A stretch of 64,000 nt of DNA from Pictodentalium vernedei (GCA_031216915.1 CM062296.1:456396681-456460680), one strand, 5' to 3'. Shown: positions 31,182 to 43,898, counted from the first letter of the stretch. Numbers and translations: made by a program. Notes: generated by a model not told the origin, from the sequence alone.

Positions 31182-32621
31182 GGGCTCGATGGTGCAGAGA
31201 CAATTGTTAATATAGATGACTCAGAGCATGGTGGAATAAGAGGTGGTAAGATTAAATTTGGACAGTTAAATCTAAACGGTTGGACACAAGACAAAACTGA
31301 ATTTAATTCTAGACTTATAAAATCTATTAATTGTGATATTGTGTGTGTCTGTGAAACACATCTGTTGGACAGGGATGAGTTGTTTGTAGATGGATATTGT
31401 TTGATCGGGTCTAACCGTTTATTAAAGCACAAAAGGGCCCCCAAAGGGTCTGGTGGTGTTGGGGTATTAGTGAGAGAGTCACTACTGAGAAATTATGTAC
31501 TGGAGGTCATAGATAAATCAATTGATGGTCTACTTGGTTTACATTTTAAACGTATCGAGGATGGCAGGGTGGTTGAGGGTGGGGATGATTTCATTTTATT
31601 TTCATGCTATTTACCCCCTCAAAATTCACCTTGGGGGAGAGACCCTGAGACTTTTTTTGCTCGTGTCTTAACTAACATATACATGCATTGTGATAACAAC
31701 CCAGTTATAGTGTGTGGTGATTTCAATGCACGTATTGGTTCGTTATTAGATTTTAGTGAGGAATTTGATGATGTTTATACTCAAAAACCACTTGACTTAA
31801 CTGTTAACCAGCACGGTCGAGCTCTGATTGAATGTTTGATTGAGTCTAAAATATGTTGTTTGAATGGAAGTGGGGATGTTGCCAAAGATAATTTTACTTG
31901 TGTTAGTTCTAAAGGGAAATCAGTGGTAGATTATGTGTGTGTTTCACATGAGATTTTAACAAGATGCTCAAATTTTCAAGTCCACCAACAATCGACTCTG
32001 ATACACAATTTCGACTTACTTCAAATGATAGGAGATAGGGGGAAACCGTCAGACCATAGTTTTCTGACCTTCGAGTATGAATTAGATATATCAAATATGT
32101 CCTTGAAAAATGACCCCACTCCTACAAGGATACAAACTAAATTACGTAAGCCACTATCAGAAAACTATATGAACTCGGAGTTGGCATTGAGATGTCTGAA
32201 CGATATAATAAATGGTATAGAATGCTGTCGCGAATCACAAAAGTCCCTAGATAAACTTTATAACAACTTTGTTGATACAGTTATTGATGAAATTAGGGTT
32301 TTTGTCCCAAATTTTGGACTGTTAAAAGGAACAAAATCACGTAAAAAATTCAAATTTTATAAACCGTTTTGGAATGAAGATCTAACATATTTATGGAAAA
32401 CAATGAATGCGAAAGAAAAAGTCTTTCTACAGTGTAAACGAGATAATAAAAATTTCCAATGTGCTCTCTCAGAATACAAAGTCTCGCGCAGAGTATTTAA
32501 TAGAAAATTGCGCTACTATGAACGAAAATATAATAAGGATCTGGCTCTTGAAATGGAGTCTCTAGTAACTGATAATCCTAAAATCTTTTGGGATAAAATA
32601 AAAAATCTGGGGGCCATCTAG
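31182..32621 (+). CDS. LINE ORF2, AP-endonuclease part
   Basis: The frame is open from just after the ORF1 TAG; the first APE motif (KFGQLNLNGW) lies near 31255, so the usable protein starts before the 31341 GTG. Endonuclease motifs in order: QLNLNGW, the catalytic Glu in VCVCETHLL, VCGDFNARIG near 31720, and SDHSFL near 32050 (the catalytic Asp-His). It nicks target DNA to prime reverse transcription. The frame runs off at TAG 32619-32621, just after a run of five G (32609-32613). In the neighbouring frame the protein continues smoothly into the reverse transcriptase, so one extra G is the likely frameshift. Confidence 0.85.
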   Translation, partial: GLDGAETIVNIDDSEHGGIRGGKIKFGQLNLNGWTQDKTEFNSRLIKSINCDIVCVCETHLLDRDELFVDGYCLIGSNRLLKHKRAPKGSGGVGVLVRESLLRNYVLEVIDKSIDGLLGLHFKRIEDGRVVEGGDDFILFSCYLPPQNSPWGRDPETFFARVLTNIYMHCDNNPVIVCGDFNARIGSLLDFSEEFDDVYTQKPLDLTVNQHGRALIECLIESKICCLNGSGDVAKDNFTCVSSKGKSVVDYVCVSHEILTRCSNFQVHQQSTLIHNFDLLQMIGDRGKPSDHSFLTFEYELDISNMSLKNDPTPTRIQTKLRKPLSENYMNSELALRCLNDIINGIECCRESQKSLDKLYNNFVDTVIDEIRVFVPNFGLLKGTKSRKKFKFYKPFWNEDLTYLWKTMNAKEKVFLQCKRDNKNFQCALSEYKVSRRVFNRKLRYYERKYNKDLALEMESLVTDNPKIFWDKIKNLGAI

Positions 32622-34761
32622 AAATATTAAAATTCCAGACGAGGTGCTGTGCGAAAATGGGGAAGTGTCCACTGATACTAATAAGGTGTTAAGTGAATGG
32701 GCTGCAGCCTTCTCTAATCTTTATAACCCCATTTATAATGAAAGCGAATCGGATAGGGAGTTCTCACGACAGATATCTGAAGAAAAACAATTTATAGAAA
32801 ATAAATTTTTAGATCCGCTGTATGAATTAAACACTGATTTAAATAAACCAATCGAATTGAAAGAAATTGAAAATGTGCTGAAGTTGGCAAAAAATGGTAA
32901 AGCTGTCGGGTGCGACAAATTACCGTATGAGGCTTTGAAAAGCCCAAAGGTTGTTAAGGTCTTACATAAGCTATTTCAATTTATTTTTGATACTGCAATA
33001 ATACCGTCTGCTTGGAAAAATAGCATTATTTGTCCTATCCCAAAAGGTAAATCGTTGGACCCAAGGGTTCCCTTACATTATAGAGGAATTTCCCTTCTGT
33101 CTAATGTCTGTAAATTGTACGATAATGTACTGAATAGAAGACTAGTGAATTATTTTGATGAAAATAATTTGATCGTTGATGAACACAATGGATTCCGGCC
33201 AAAACGATCGTGTGTCGATAACATCTACTCCTTGACAGCCCTGATAAGAGGGAAAGCCGAAGTTTACGTGTCATTTGTTGATTTTAGTAAAGCGTTTGAC
33301 CGCGTGGATCGCGACATGCTTCTGTTTAAACTTTTAAAATGCGGGGTAGATGGAAACATGTACCGATCGCTCAACTGTATGTACGGGTTTTCCCAATCAT
33401 GTGTGAGAGTGAACAATAACACTACTGATATGTTTCGATGCCAATCAGGCGTGAAACAAGGAGATAATCTTTCGCCGACAATGTTCACCTTGTTTATTGA
33501 CGATTTGGCACGGACAATAAAGAACGCAAATAAAGGGGACAGTATTGGTGACACAGAAGTGTCAATCTTATTGTATGCAGATGACATTGTATTGTTGAGT
33601 GAAAATCCGAATGACTTGCAAATATTGCTCGATTTATTGAATGAGTGGTGTAGGAAGTGGCGCATGTCAATTAATAAAGATAAAACCAAAATTATTCACT
33701 TTAGGGAGCCGAGGGTGAAGCAAACTAACTTTATTTTTAAACTAGGCGACAGCAGATTGGATATAGTCGGGACTTATAAGTATCTCGGGGTTGTTCTGAA
33801 TGAATTTAAGAATTACAATGACACTGTTAATACATTGGCAAAGGCTGGTAGTAGGGCCTTGGGGGGCATGATATCAAAAATATATCCGTATAAAGATATT
33901 GCATTTGAAACTTTTAAAAAACTATACGACATTTGTGTTGCATCGGTACTCGATTATGCTTTGGAGGTATGGGGATTCAAAAAATACCCATGCATTGATA
34001 CTGTGCAAAATAAAGCTTCTCGCTTTTATTTGGGAGTTCATAGATACATGTACACACCGACATTGGCCGTGAATGGTGAAGTGGGGATTAGCCCATCAAC
34101 AGAAAGACGATGGGTTAATATGCTCCGTTTGTGGAATAGATTAGTTAGTCTTAGTGAAGACCACCTGTTACATACAATATTTTTGTGGGATTATGAAAAT
34201 TGCGCGAAGGGGTGGAGTTCAGAAATGAAAAATATTTTTCAAAGTTTGGATCTAACGGATACATATGAACAGAAAATTCCCTGTAATCTTGAAGAATGCC
34301 AGAATACTCTAAAATGTCACAATAATGTGAAATGGTTGAATAGTATATCATTTGTCTCCAAGCTTAGAACATATAAAATATTTAAAAAATCATTTGACAC
34401 GGAAGAATATATTCGAATGGGTTTGAACCGCTATCAGAGGTCAATAATGGCACAATTTAGATGCGGTGTTTTACCCCTGAGAATAGAAACTGGGAGATAT
34501 AGGAATGAATTAGCACTCGACAGACTTTGTATTCTATGTGATAGAAACAAAGTTGAGGATGAGAGTCACTTTCTTTTGGAATGTCGATTTTATTCGGATT
34601 TAAGAGAGAAGCTTATGAGAGGTGTATCCACATATCATAAGCTTAGATTTCATAGCTCAGATAACGAAACCCTAAGTATTTTGTTAGAACACTACCCCAG
34701 ACAATGTGCTGTATATCTTGTTAATGCTTACAACAGACGCAGAGATTATGTTTATAGATAA
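32622..34761 (+). CDS. LINE ORF2, reverse transcriptase part
   Basis: About 705 codons from 32644, continuing ORF2 in the shifted frame. Reverse transcriptase motifs: KNGKAVGCDKLPYEALK, WKNSIICPIPKGK, YRGISLLSN, NGFRPKRSC, VDFSKAFDRVDR, the SGVKQGDNLSP block, and the catalytic LLYADDIVLLS near residue 310. These are followed by a thumb region and YKYLGVVL. The C-terminus has a Cys/His knuckle, CILCDRNKVEDESHFLLEC (~residue 630), common in several LINE clades. No RNase H is seen. The frame is otherwise open to its TAA, so the copy was probably active not long ago. Confidence 0.9.
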
Positions 34762-34899
34762 CAGACAATTGAATTAAGCTCAAAAGTGAGGCTGAAAACT
34801 GAATGAAACCACCACTTGGTGGCATTTCAGGTGTGTTTACCTTTAGAATAGGATCAATACGTTTCATGGTTTCATGGTCTCTGCATGTCTCATGACGAT

Positions 34900-34965
34900 G
34901 ATCAAAAGTTTGAGAGAGAGAGAAAGAGAGAGAGGGGAGAGGGGGAGAGAGAGAGAGAGAGAGCA
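34900..34965. repeat. GA microsatellite in the LINE 3' UTR
   Basis: (GA)n-rich stretch inside the 3' UTR; the minus-strand ORF over it is only the microsatellite. Confidence 0.7.
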
Positions 34966-35116
34966 TGCCTATTCTTTTCTTTCTGATAATCCCGTGACAT
35001 ATAGGCCAAAATGGCCGGGTACTTTTTGTTATGCTATATTTGAATACCTAAGTACTCCGTGTATGCACATGTCACGTAAATAAAGAACTACTACTACTAC
35101 TACTACTACTACTACT

Positions 35117-35829
35117 GTACATACGGTAATAAGTTTACTGTAAAATTAATTTGTGGCCTCTGGTTAACACATTTCAATGTGCCTCCTGCGAGATAAATTA
35201 TCTAAAAATTCTCAAATAACTCCCATGTTTCTATGGTTAATGCAAAATTTAAAAAAAATTAATCCAAATTGGGTATTTCCATGATCGGCCGATAGTGCAA
35301 CATGGTGAAAAAGAATAAACATAGGGGTTCAAATAAGAATCATATGGGGTGGAAAATGGACTGAAAATTAATAATAGTATGGGTATGTTTATTCGAGTCA
35401 CTAGAGTACCTTGTAACAAGTTGAATAAATATAAGTACAAACCCCTTGCACTGTAACCCCTTTTATACCATGCATCAATTTGATAGTGATTAAATTGTTA
35501 AATTTGTCTGGTTTATCATAAGTATAATAGCTTTGTTTACTCTTGGACACCAATATACTCATGATATCTGTTGGAGAAGAAATAAGGGTAACTGTAACCT
35601 GTCACTGCAATAAACCATCTAATGTACTTAAAAGTACATTGTTATTCAAAACACATCAAATCAACCTTACATAACCATTATTGTATGTACTTTCCCCAAG
35701 GAGGCTTATTGGCATATTGAGATCGGAAGGGCACATCCAGAGGGTCTCACATATTTTTTTCAAGAACGCAGTACACAAAGCAATCCCCAAAAGGTGACAA
35801 GTGAGCTCCATTTGACACAAAAATTTCCT

Positions 35830-35860
<31 letters not shown>

Positions 35861-37275
35861 CTCTTCCTTGTATGACTCTACATCCGGCACTCAAGGCATA
35901 TGCCTTTTTTCTCAAAGTTTAACTCTTTTTTTCTTTTTGAAGATCCTGGCCACACATATTCCAAACACAAACAGGTAACCCTCCAAATTAGTGTATCTGC
36001 AAAAATCATGTTACATAGCAAAACATTCTTTTTAGACTTAAAGTTCTGGACCTTTCATGCTTCTTACTTCCAACTATAACACTTGATTTATCGATTAATG
36101 GGTGAATAGAAAAGTCCTGCCATAATCAACATTTTGAGTTCCATAAGCCTTCATAACAGCTCCGATATAAGTGTCAAACATCAGATTGGTGGCTTTATAC
36201 AGAATATTCATTAGGTTATTGCTTGATAAGTAAATATTATTTTGTAGCAATACATTTGAGGGTATCAGCAGGCACTTTCCAACAAATTGTAACAAATCAA
36301 CTAGTTATAAACAAAAATTTTTAACTCAAAAGAGTGAAAAAGTACCACAACTCTGAAAAAATGTGGGAAGAAACACATGCTACAGCAGCTACACAGGCAT
36401 TGTTTTCCCATGATGATCACAACACCAAATATCCTTCAAATTGGAGTAGCAGTGGTTGAGATACAAGGGAGAATGTTGGTACATGTAATGATGAATGGGT
36501 AAGACTAAGAGGACAGAGGTCACCACTGCACAGCCCTAGATGCACCTTTGATTTTACAACTTCCAGGTCTGGGGCATATTAATCGCAACACACCCATCTT
36601 ATCAATTCATAATTTCAGTAAAATAAAAGGAATTATCAATTTTAATTAATTTATAGATGATGGGAAATATTTGGCTTCTTTCGCCTTCTCGTACTATTAA
36701 TTACCACAAACAATATCAGTTTGATGCCGACAAACGAAACTGAACGCATGTGGTCTGGTTAAAAAGTAACTTGGCATGGATAATGAAGAAATTGCGAATA
36801 TTTCGTGTATTTCATTTGTTACAGCTCAAGTATTTGCTGTCACCTGTTTGCAAATCTGCTCATACACTGTCTCGAACAAATAAAGGGCTTGATCACGTCC
36901 TTACGATTGCCCAAATTGAGTATTTCTGTAAGAACCACATCGTAATCAGATGACCGGAATAAGCATCATTGAAACATGGCCACATCCGGAACATCCAAAA
37001 TTTGTGTTGGTGTTATTACATTCAAACATCAAAACCCACCAGAGTGTGTGTCCAAAAAATGCTTTCTCCGAGTCTGTAGTATGTTATCATTATATTGAGG
37101 ACAAGGCTTTCAAATTACCGATTATTTTGTGGTTTTACCGGTTCGTTACTTACGCCATTGGCAAATTAATCTTCTTCAAAATCCTAAAATTCACATTTTT
37201 CCCTGAAAAAAATTATATGTACCTTTTCTCTGCACTTTACTCATTATTTTGATATATAATTTGCCTTTCCTTACT
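35117..37275. other. No gene seen; one 29-nt poly-G run
   Basis: Unassigned, mostly AT-rich sequence. A G29 run lies at 35830-35858. The block at 35340-35385 echoes 29920-29970. ORFs are short and unrelated to anything I know. Confidence 0.4.
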
Positions 37276-38240
37276 TCTCTTATCTGTTTCTGAGGCATTG
37301 GGAAAAATGTCAACAAATTGACCAAAGTTAGGTTGGACGACCCCTTAAATTCAGATTAAATATACCTTCACATATTATACATCAAAATGAAGGTTGGGAT
37401 GTATAGAACAAGAAACACATATGTAATCAACTCATAGAGTTGACAGCAGACATCACTGCTTCCTGGAAGTCTGCTATCGTATTCATACCAGAACTGATAA
37501 TAAAATAATCTCTAGAACAACTCATGGCCGAATGTGTTTCAGATATTCAATAACAAAGCTAGGCATTCAACACACTTTCGAGTGCAGCGATAGGACTGCA
37601 TTTTGGAAAAGGACAACACTGTCTGCATTTTTTATTGAAGATGGTTTCCATGCTCGACAGACATGCGCAAATCACTCGATACCACGTATTTCCAGTGAAA
37701 AACAAAATCGTAATTCTAAGAAATTTCGACAGGTATCATGATACCTTGCATTGAATATGGCAACTGTGCAATCTCTATCTAACAGCAGTATCCTGTACGA
37801 AGGCGATCTTTCTCATTATTTGATTTTAGACGGTGTTGTATATACATGCTTTTTCCATCCGATGACGTCTATCGGAAAAGTAAATTTCTAATGTTAAAAA
37901 GGCAAAGGCAATTTACCCCCATGCAGCTCTGTCATCGTGTTTTGAAGAATTTTGATACTCTAGCTTTGTTCTTGGATATGTAAAGCACATTTGGCCACAA
38001 GTTGTTTTTGTGAAATATTATTAAATTATCACTTCTGGTACGAATTCAATACGGTAGCAGACTTCAAGGAACCAGTGGTACCTACGGTCGACTCTATGAG
38101 TTGATAACACGTGTTTCGTGTTCTATACATCTCAGTCTTCATTTTGATGTACATTTTGTGTAGATTTAATTTGAATTGAAGGAATATCAGAGGTGAGAAT
38201 TTTCAAAATAAACAAAATTCCATTACTTATTTAGCCCCTT
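37276..38240 (+). mobile_element. TTAA inverted-repeat element, copy 2, with the Gypsy empty site
   Basis: Same family as 28437-29350. The core runs from TTAA 37345-37348 to TTGA 38176-38179 (~835 bp), with shared inner sequence such as GACAACACTGTCTGCATTTT and GGCCACAAGTTGTTTT. The junction GGACGACCCCTTAAATTC at 37335-37352 is uninterrupted here, so it shows the Gypsy's pre-insertion state. Confidence 0.72.
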
Positions 38241-39284
38241 AAATATACACAAAATGTACATCAAAATGAAGATTGAGATGTACAGTACGTCCAGAGTGTA
38301 TACCATATGAAACACTGGATGCTGTGTTTACATTTCATCAAAACACAGAGTTATCCGGTGAAACTCTGTGTTACAGCAGAGATAACTAACACTGTGTTGG
38401 TCGGTGATTTTGTTTGAAAGAGATTAGTGTTGTTAATAGGCAATAAACACAGTCTCGCAGAAATTGCTACTGTGTTCATTTAAGTCTTTTGTGTGTGACG
38501 TTCTTCTCATGGTTTGAATCATAAAAATCGGATATAAAAAGACTTTTCCGATTTCTGTGGTTTGAATAACAACTTACACGGTAACTGCACAGTTTGCAAG
38601 TTGGTATGCATCAATTCGGTAATAACTGTGCATGCAGTGTAATTTTTTGACGACGAGCCACAGAAACTGGCGAAGAGGCAATATAAAAACTCAGAAGACG
38701 AATCCCGTATCCATCAAACCCTACTGGATGGGACAAAGTTTTAGAGACGCTGAACACAGATTCACGAGAATAATAAAACAGTCTTAAATCAATTTCCCGA
38801 ATCTTGCTCGAAATTTTGTACGCCATTTGCCCAACCCATATACAATATGCACCATTACAAATACTGCGAAATGACGCCTAAGGTAGCCGCCTACGTGTTG
38901 GCAGGATATATTCGCAGCAGGTCGATTTTATCGACTTAGAAAATGTACAGAATTTGCATTCAGCTGATGCATTGTAACAGAAAAGAAAAAACAAAAACAG
39001 AAACAAAAACAAAACAAAACATGCAGACTTAATCAATATGGATGTACCAAAAGACCGTATTAATATTTACAAGAATATACCAATTGTACGGGCATGCTAC
39101 AACAAACTAAACTAGAAAGAAGACCGCTGATATAAATTTTACAGCATCGGGGAGTCAAGCAGAAATTCACAGCCTTGTGGGGTTCTATCACTACTAGTAA
39201 AAATCCTCGAACAAAAGCCCTTCTCATAGCAGAACAATAGAGTCTAGGCTCCTCATAAACTTGCATCTGTATCTGTATGAGGAA
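38241..39284. other. No gene seen
   Basis: It opens with another short fragment of the TTAA family (about 38236-38290). A small hairpin ACACAGAGTT/AACTCTGTGT lies near 38345-38372. No supported gene. Confidence 0.4.
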
Positions 39285-40480
39285 TGAATCATGGGTAACA
39301 AATTACCAACTCTCCAAACACCACAGCCCCCACCCCCTTTCCACCACTAGCTTTGCTTTGGAAGCAAAAGATAAATGTTATTCTCAGGTTTTGCAGGTGG
39401 CCAGTATCATCTTTGATCAAGATTTGTAAGATTTATTCAAGCAATTAACACCAAAAGATACTGATTGCAAAAACACTAACAAGAGAGAGAGAGAGAGAGA
39501 GGGGGGGGGGGGGGATGGCAATATATATATATAAATACACGTGTATCTGAAAATTGTGCTCCCAACACACCAGACACATAGCCAGAACATCAGAGTTAGG
39601 GGGGGGGGGGGGGAAGCGTAATATCTAGGGAGGTGTACTCCGCATAGTCCTAAATCCTTATTCGTACAAGGAGGGAAGCATGGGTAACGAACTACCAACT
39701 CTCCAAACACCCCCCCCCCCCCCCCCTTTCCACCACTAGCTTTGCATTGGAAGCAAAAGATAAATGTTATTCTCAGGATTTGTGGGTGGCCAGTATCATC
39801 GTCAACCAAGATTTGTAATATTTATTCAAGCAATTAACACCAACAGATACCGATTGCGAAAACGATAACAATGACAATGAAACATTGAAATGAAAAAAGA
39901 TGTTAAAAGAACACAAAAATATGGGTACTTATTTTATTCATCTCAAGTGCCTGTGTGAATTTGTGTAAGAGAGGGGGGGGGGGTGCAAAATATATACATG
40001 TGTGACTGAAAAATTATGCCCCCAACACACCAAGCACGTAGCCAGAACACCACACCCCATCCTCTTCACCACTAGATTTTGTTTTGGAAGCAAAAGATGT
40101 GTAAGGTTTATTCAAGCAATTGACACCAACAGAGAGACAATCTGCGAAAACTAAACAATAACAGTGACAGAATGAAACATTGCAAAGAAAAAGATGTTAG
40201 AAAACAATAAAAATAAACAAAAATATGGGTAATTATTTTATTCATCACAAATACCTGTGTGAATTTGTTAGAAAGAGAGAGAGAGGGGGGGGGGATTATA
40301 TATAGATCTGAAAAATTGTGACCCCACCCCAAGCTTGTAGTCTGGACATCAAAATTAGGGGGGCAAGAGTAAAATCTAGGGGGAGGGGGGGGGGGGTACC
40401 AAATAAGATGCACAACATCATAACATCATCCGAGTCGTGCAGCTCCGAGATGGGGGCAATCACAGAAACAGAAGGGGGTG
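39285..40480. repeat. Three to four ~340-390-bp tandem units with GA and poly-G/C tracts
   Basis: CACCACTAG (followed by a CTTTG-like word) recurs at about 39341, 39730 and 40067. ATTTATTCAAGCAATT, ACACCAACAGA and CTGAAAAATTRTG lie in the same order each time. Every unit carries its own G or C run of 10-20 nt and a GAGAGA tract, the source of most length differences. Confidence 0.75.
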
Positions 40481-40852
40481 CCCCCCCCCCCCCACTTCAT
40501 TGGCGAGGGCTTGTGACTCCTTGATTCCGAGTCCATTTGTGTCCATAATTTATAAGTTCCGAAAGGCATTAAAAATTAGTCCACATCACCACCAAAGAGA
40601 ATCCGAATAAACTATGAAACCCAGGGGGTGGGGGGGGGGGGGGGGATTTCGCAAAAATATCCCCCCTCCCATCAGGCCACGCCAGTGCAACACACGTTTC
40701 CGTCAGTGGTTCGGTGGTGGTGTTGTTTATAACTTATGATAAGGGTATGCCTACCATTCACAACTGAACAACACTTTTTTTCTGAAGCCCACATTCCTAC
40801 TCTTTCACAAGTGGACAGTCCACTCGAAAGTAAACCACAAATAAACCTTAAA
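40481..40852. other. No gene seen; short poly-C/G runs
   Basis: Contains C-runs and G-runs (near 40480 and 40635) and no supported gene. Confidence 0.4.
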
Positions 40853-42316
40853 ATTTATTTATTAGCTCAACTTTGGCGAAGCCAAATTTATGAACCGATC
40901 TTTACGAAACTTCTTGGGTACCTTTGTTATGACCGTGGGACGAGAACGAATGTTTCTGGGTCCGATCCTAAATTCAAGTTGGCCGCTGGCGGCCATTTTG
41001 TACAGATTTAGGTGCAATCAGATTTTTGCGCAGAACTTCCATATGAAAGTGCTGATTTGAATAATTTTTGTATGAATGTTTAGTACCATGGGATACATCA
41101 CATATAATGCGGGGTTTTTTTCTCGTACGTAAATTATGCAAATTAGACTAACTTTGATGTATTTAGTGTTACTTTCAGCACTGTAAGTGCAAATGCCAAT
41201 ACGGCTTGGGCTAGAGGCCGTATTTATAAACCAATCTTTACGAAACTTCTTGGGTACCTTTGGTTTCACCGTGGGACGAGAAAGAGTGTTTTTGGGTGCG
41301 GTCCGAAATTCAAGATGGCCGATGGCAGCCATTTTGTACAAAATTAGGTGCAATCAGATTTTTGCACAGAACTTCCATATGAAAGCGCTGATTTGAAAAA
41401 AAATTTGTGTGAATGTTTAGTACCATGGGGTACATCACATACAATACGGGTTTTTAGCTCGTGCAGAAATTATGCAAATTAGATGAACTTTGAATTTTTC
41501 AGTGCTACTTACAGAAGTACACATGTCAATAAAGCTCGGGCTAGAGGCTGTATTTATCAACCGATCTTCACGAAACTTCTTGGGTACCTCTGCTATCACC
41601 TTGGGACGAGAAGGAGTGTTTCTGAGTGCGGTCCGAAATTCAAGATAGCTGCCAGTGGCCATTTTGTACCAAAATTAGGTCTAGTCAATTTTTTGTACAC
41701 AACTTCTATACGTCTCAGGCTAGAGGCCGTATTTATGAACCGATCTTTACGAAACGTCTTGGGTACCTTTGTTATCACCGTGGGATGAGAACGGGTGTTT
41801 TGGGTGTGGTCCGAAATTCAACATGGCCACCAGCAGCCATTTTGTACCAAAATTAGTGCAATCAGTCTTTTGTACAGAACTTCTGTATGAAAGTTCTGAT
41901 TTGAATAATTTTTGTATGAATGTTTAGTAAAATGGAATACATCACATACAGTACAGGTTTTTTTCTCGTGCCGAAATTATGCAAATTAGATGAATTTTGA
42001 TTTATTTAGTGCTACTTACACACTGTAAGTGCACATGTCAATACGGCTCGGGCTAGAGGCTGTATTTATCAATCGATCTTCACGAAACTTCTTGGGTACC
42101 TTTGTTATCACCTTGGGACGAGAACAAGTGTTTCTGAGTGCGGTCCAAAATTCATGGTGGCTGCCAGTGGCCATTTTGTACCGAAATTAGGTCCAATCAG
42201 TTTTTTGTCACAACTTCTATACAGCTCATATTTATGAACTGATCTTCACGAAACTTCTTGGGTACCTTTGTTTTCACCTTGGGACAGGAATGAGTGTGTT
42301 TTGGGGTGCCTTTGTT

Positions 42317-43200
42317 ATACCCCACGCAACGAAGTTGCTGGGGTATAATGTTTTTGACTGGTCCGTCAGTCAGTCCGTCAGTCAGTCCTACTTGTTTTCC
42401 GGACTTTTTTTCTACACGCTTCCAGATATTGAGCTGATTTTTGGTATGTGAGTCTAACATGGCGGCCTACAGATCAAGTTTGCATTTTTTTCCGCTCCAC
42501 TGATTTTTACCGAAATTACGGCCCTTGGACTCGGAAAAATTCATCAAAATTACAGTTTTCCAGACTTTTTTGTACACGCTTCCAGATATTGAGCTGTTTT
42601 TGGGTATGTTAGTCTAACATGGTGGCCTGCAGATCAAGTTTGCATTTTGTTCCGCTCCACTGATTTTTACCGAAATTACGACTCTTGGACTCGGAAAAAT
42701 GCATTAAAATTACAGTTTTCCGGACTTTTTTGTCTACACGCTTCCAGATATTGTGCTGATGTTTGGTATGTTAGTCTGACATGGTGGCCTACAGATCAAG
42801 TTTGCATTTTGTTCTGCTCCACTGATTTTTACCAAAATTACGGCCCTTGAACTTTGAAAAATTCATCAAAATTACAGTTTTCCGGACTTTTTTCCTGCAC
42901 GCTTCCAGATATTGAGCTGATTTTTGATATGTTAGTCTAACATGGTGGCCTACAGAACAAGTTTGGGTTTTGTTCCGCTCCACTGATTTTTACCAAAATT
43001 ACGGCCCCATAGACTTTGAAAAGTTCATCAAAATTACAGTTTTCCGGGCTTTTTCTCTGCTTGAATGCTTTCAATACCGTTGAAACTACAGAACACTGTT
43101 TTCTGCAGTATTTCTAGAATCTATGTTTATTTTTAAAAAATGATTAGAGCTTGAAATATCAAGGGGCACGTGGGGTATGTGAGCATGCTCACTGAGGTTC
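42317..43200 (+). mobile_element. Hairpin-headed tandem-array element, family B, nested in A
   Basis: The head is the hairpin ATACCCCACGCAAC-GAA-GTTGCTGGGGTAT, followed by a (GTCAGTCC)n microsatellite. About four units of ~155 bp follow, sharing CACGCTTCCAGATATTG, ACATGGTGGCCTACAGA and CCGCTCCACTGATTTTTACC. The right end carries the perfect palindrome GTGAGCATGCTCAC (43179-43192). It interrupts a unit of family A between TTTGTT and TTTAATTATC. Confidence 0.72.
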
Positions 43201-43430
43201 TTTAATTATCACTGTGCCATGAGAACAAATATTTTGGGGTTCAGTCGAACCCACTCTGGGACTCAAAGATTTCTTTTCTAGTTTAGCATCTGACTGTCAC
43301 CTTTACAATACTTTACCTAATCATTCGTTACAATACTTTATATGTACCTTTGTTATCAGGTCATTACCTAGATGTTTGTCATTGCTGTGTCACATACTAT
43401 ACATGTACATGTCTTGACAAGTTGAGCTAC

Positions 43431-43445
43431 AGTGTCATTGACACT
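43431..43445. other. 3' palindrome of family A
   Basis: AGTGTCATTGACACT, 7-bp arms around one T, followed by TTCATTTGAA. Also found at 51538-51552 and 58809-58823, and as the inner 13 nt at 46114-46126. Confidence 0.85.
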
Positions 43446-43452
43446 TTCATTT

Positions 43453-43815
43453 GAATGGTGATGTGTAATACTGTTATTAATTTTAATCAAACATGAAAAT
43501 TATTGTGATGAACTGTGGCAATCGCATGCCCTTCTGTTGCACACTTCACTTCTCAATCTCATGTCACTGGACGATTCTGATTCGAAGAATTATTATCTCT
43601 AGGTTTGATTTTATTTTGAATTTGCTTCGATAAACATCAAATGTGCCTTGTTATATACCCCAACTGAACTTTGTGCTTAACTAATATCATTTGTGAGTAA
43701 ATGTTTGAAAAAATTTTGATTTTTGACGACCGTCTTGTGCAAAGCTTCAGGCTCAAATTTTACAGTTTAGACACGTTGAAGTTGCGTTTTTCTTTATTGA
43801 GAAGACTCCCCTTTG
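43453..43815. other. No gene seen
   Basis: Unassigned sequence between the array element and the hAT end. Confidence 0.4.
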
Positions 43816-43819
43816 ATTT

Positions 43820-43898
43820 TAATCGGTATTTCAGTATACCGCGGTAATATTTTGCGATTACCGCGGTATTTATTTTCCCAATACCGCCCACCCCTACC
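43820..43898 (-). repeat. Solitary hAT-type transposon end
   Basis: Read on the minus strand it begins TAGGGGTGGGCGGTATT, a one-base variant of common hAT termini (CAGGGGTGGGCGG...). The hairpin TACCGCGGTAA / TTACCGCGGTA follows. The opposite end was not found, so it is probably a truncated copy. Confidence 0.55.

Larger units (their letters stand above)
30250..35116 (+). mobile_element. Non-LTR retrotransposon (LINE) with APE endonuclease, near full length
   Basis: ORF1 (30321-31181) and an ORF2 comprising an endonuclease part (frame open from 31182) and a reverse transcriptase part (to 34761) are followed by a ~320-nt 3' UTR, AATAAA at 35079 and an (ACT)n tail (35087-35116). A short simple-repeat tail in place of poly(A) is typical of several LINE clades. 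The APE-type endonuclease and C-terminal Cys/His knuckle place it broadly among CR1/L2/Rex-like or related LINEs; I cannot fix the clade. The 5' end is approximate. Damage is slight: one frameshift in ORF2, plus a single TAG between two regions in the same frame. Confidence 0.88.
40853..43452 (+). mobile_element. Hairpin-headed tandem-array element, family A
   Basis: Starts ATTTATTAGCTC, then the hairpin AACTTTGGC-GAA-GCCAAATTT. Tandem units of ~333 bp follow, two of them shortened to ~170 bp. The landmark CGAAACTTCTTGGGTACC recurs at 40905, 41241, 41571, 41750 (one variant), 42083 and 42249. After a nested element (42317-43200) the unit sequence resumes (TTTAATTATCACTGTGCCATGAGAACAAA). The element ends with the palindrome AGTGTCATTGACACT (43431-43445) and TTCATTT. 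Non-coding. It resembles pearl/Helentron-type non-autonomous elements; the mobilising enzyme is unknown. Confidence 0.72.

Noticed and set aside
30920-31444. 174-codon minus-strand ORF
   Set aside because: Antisense to LINE ORF1 and the start of the endonuclease.
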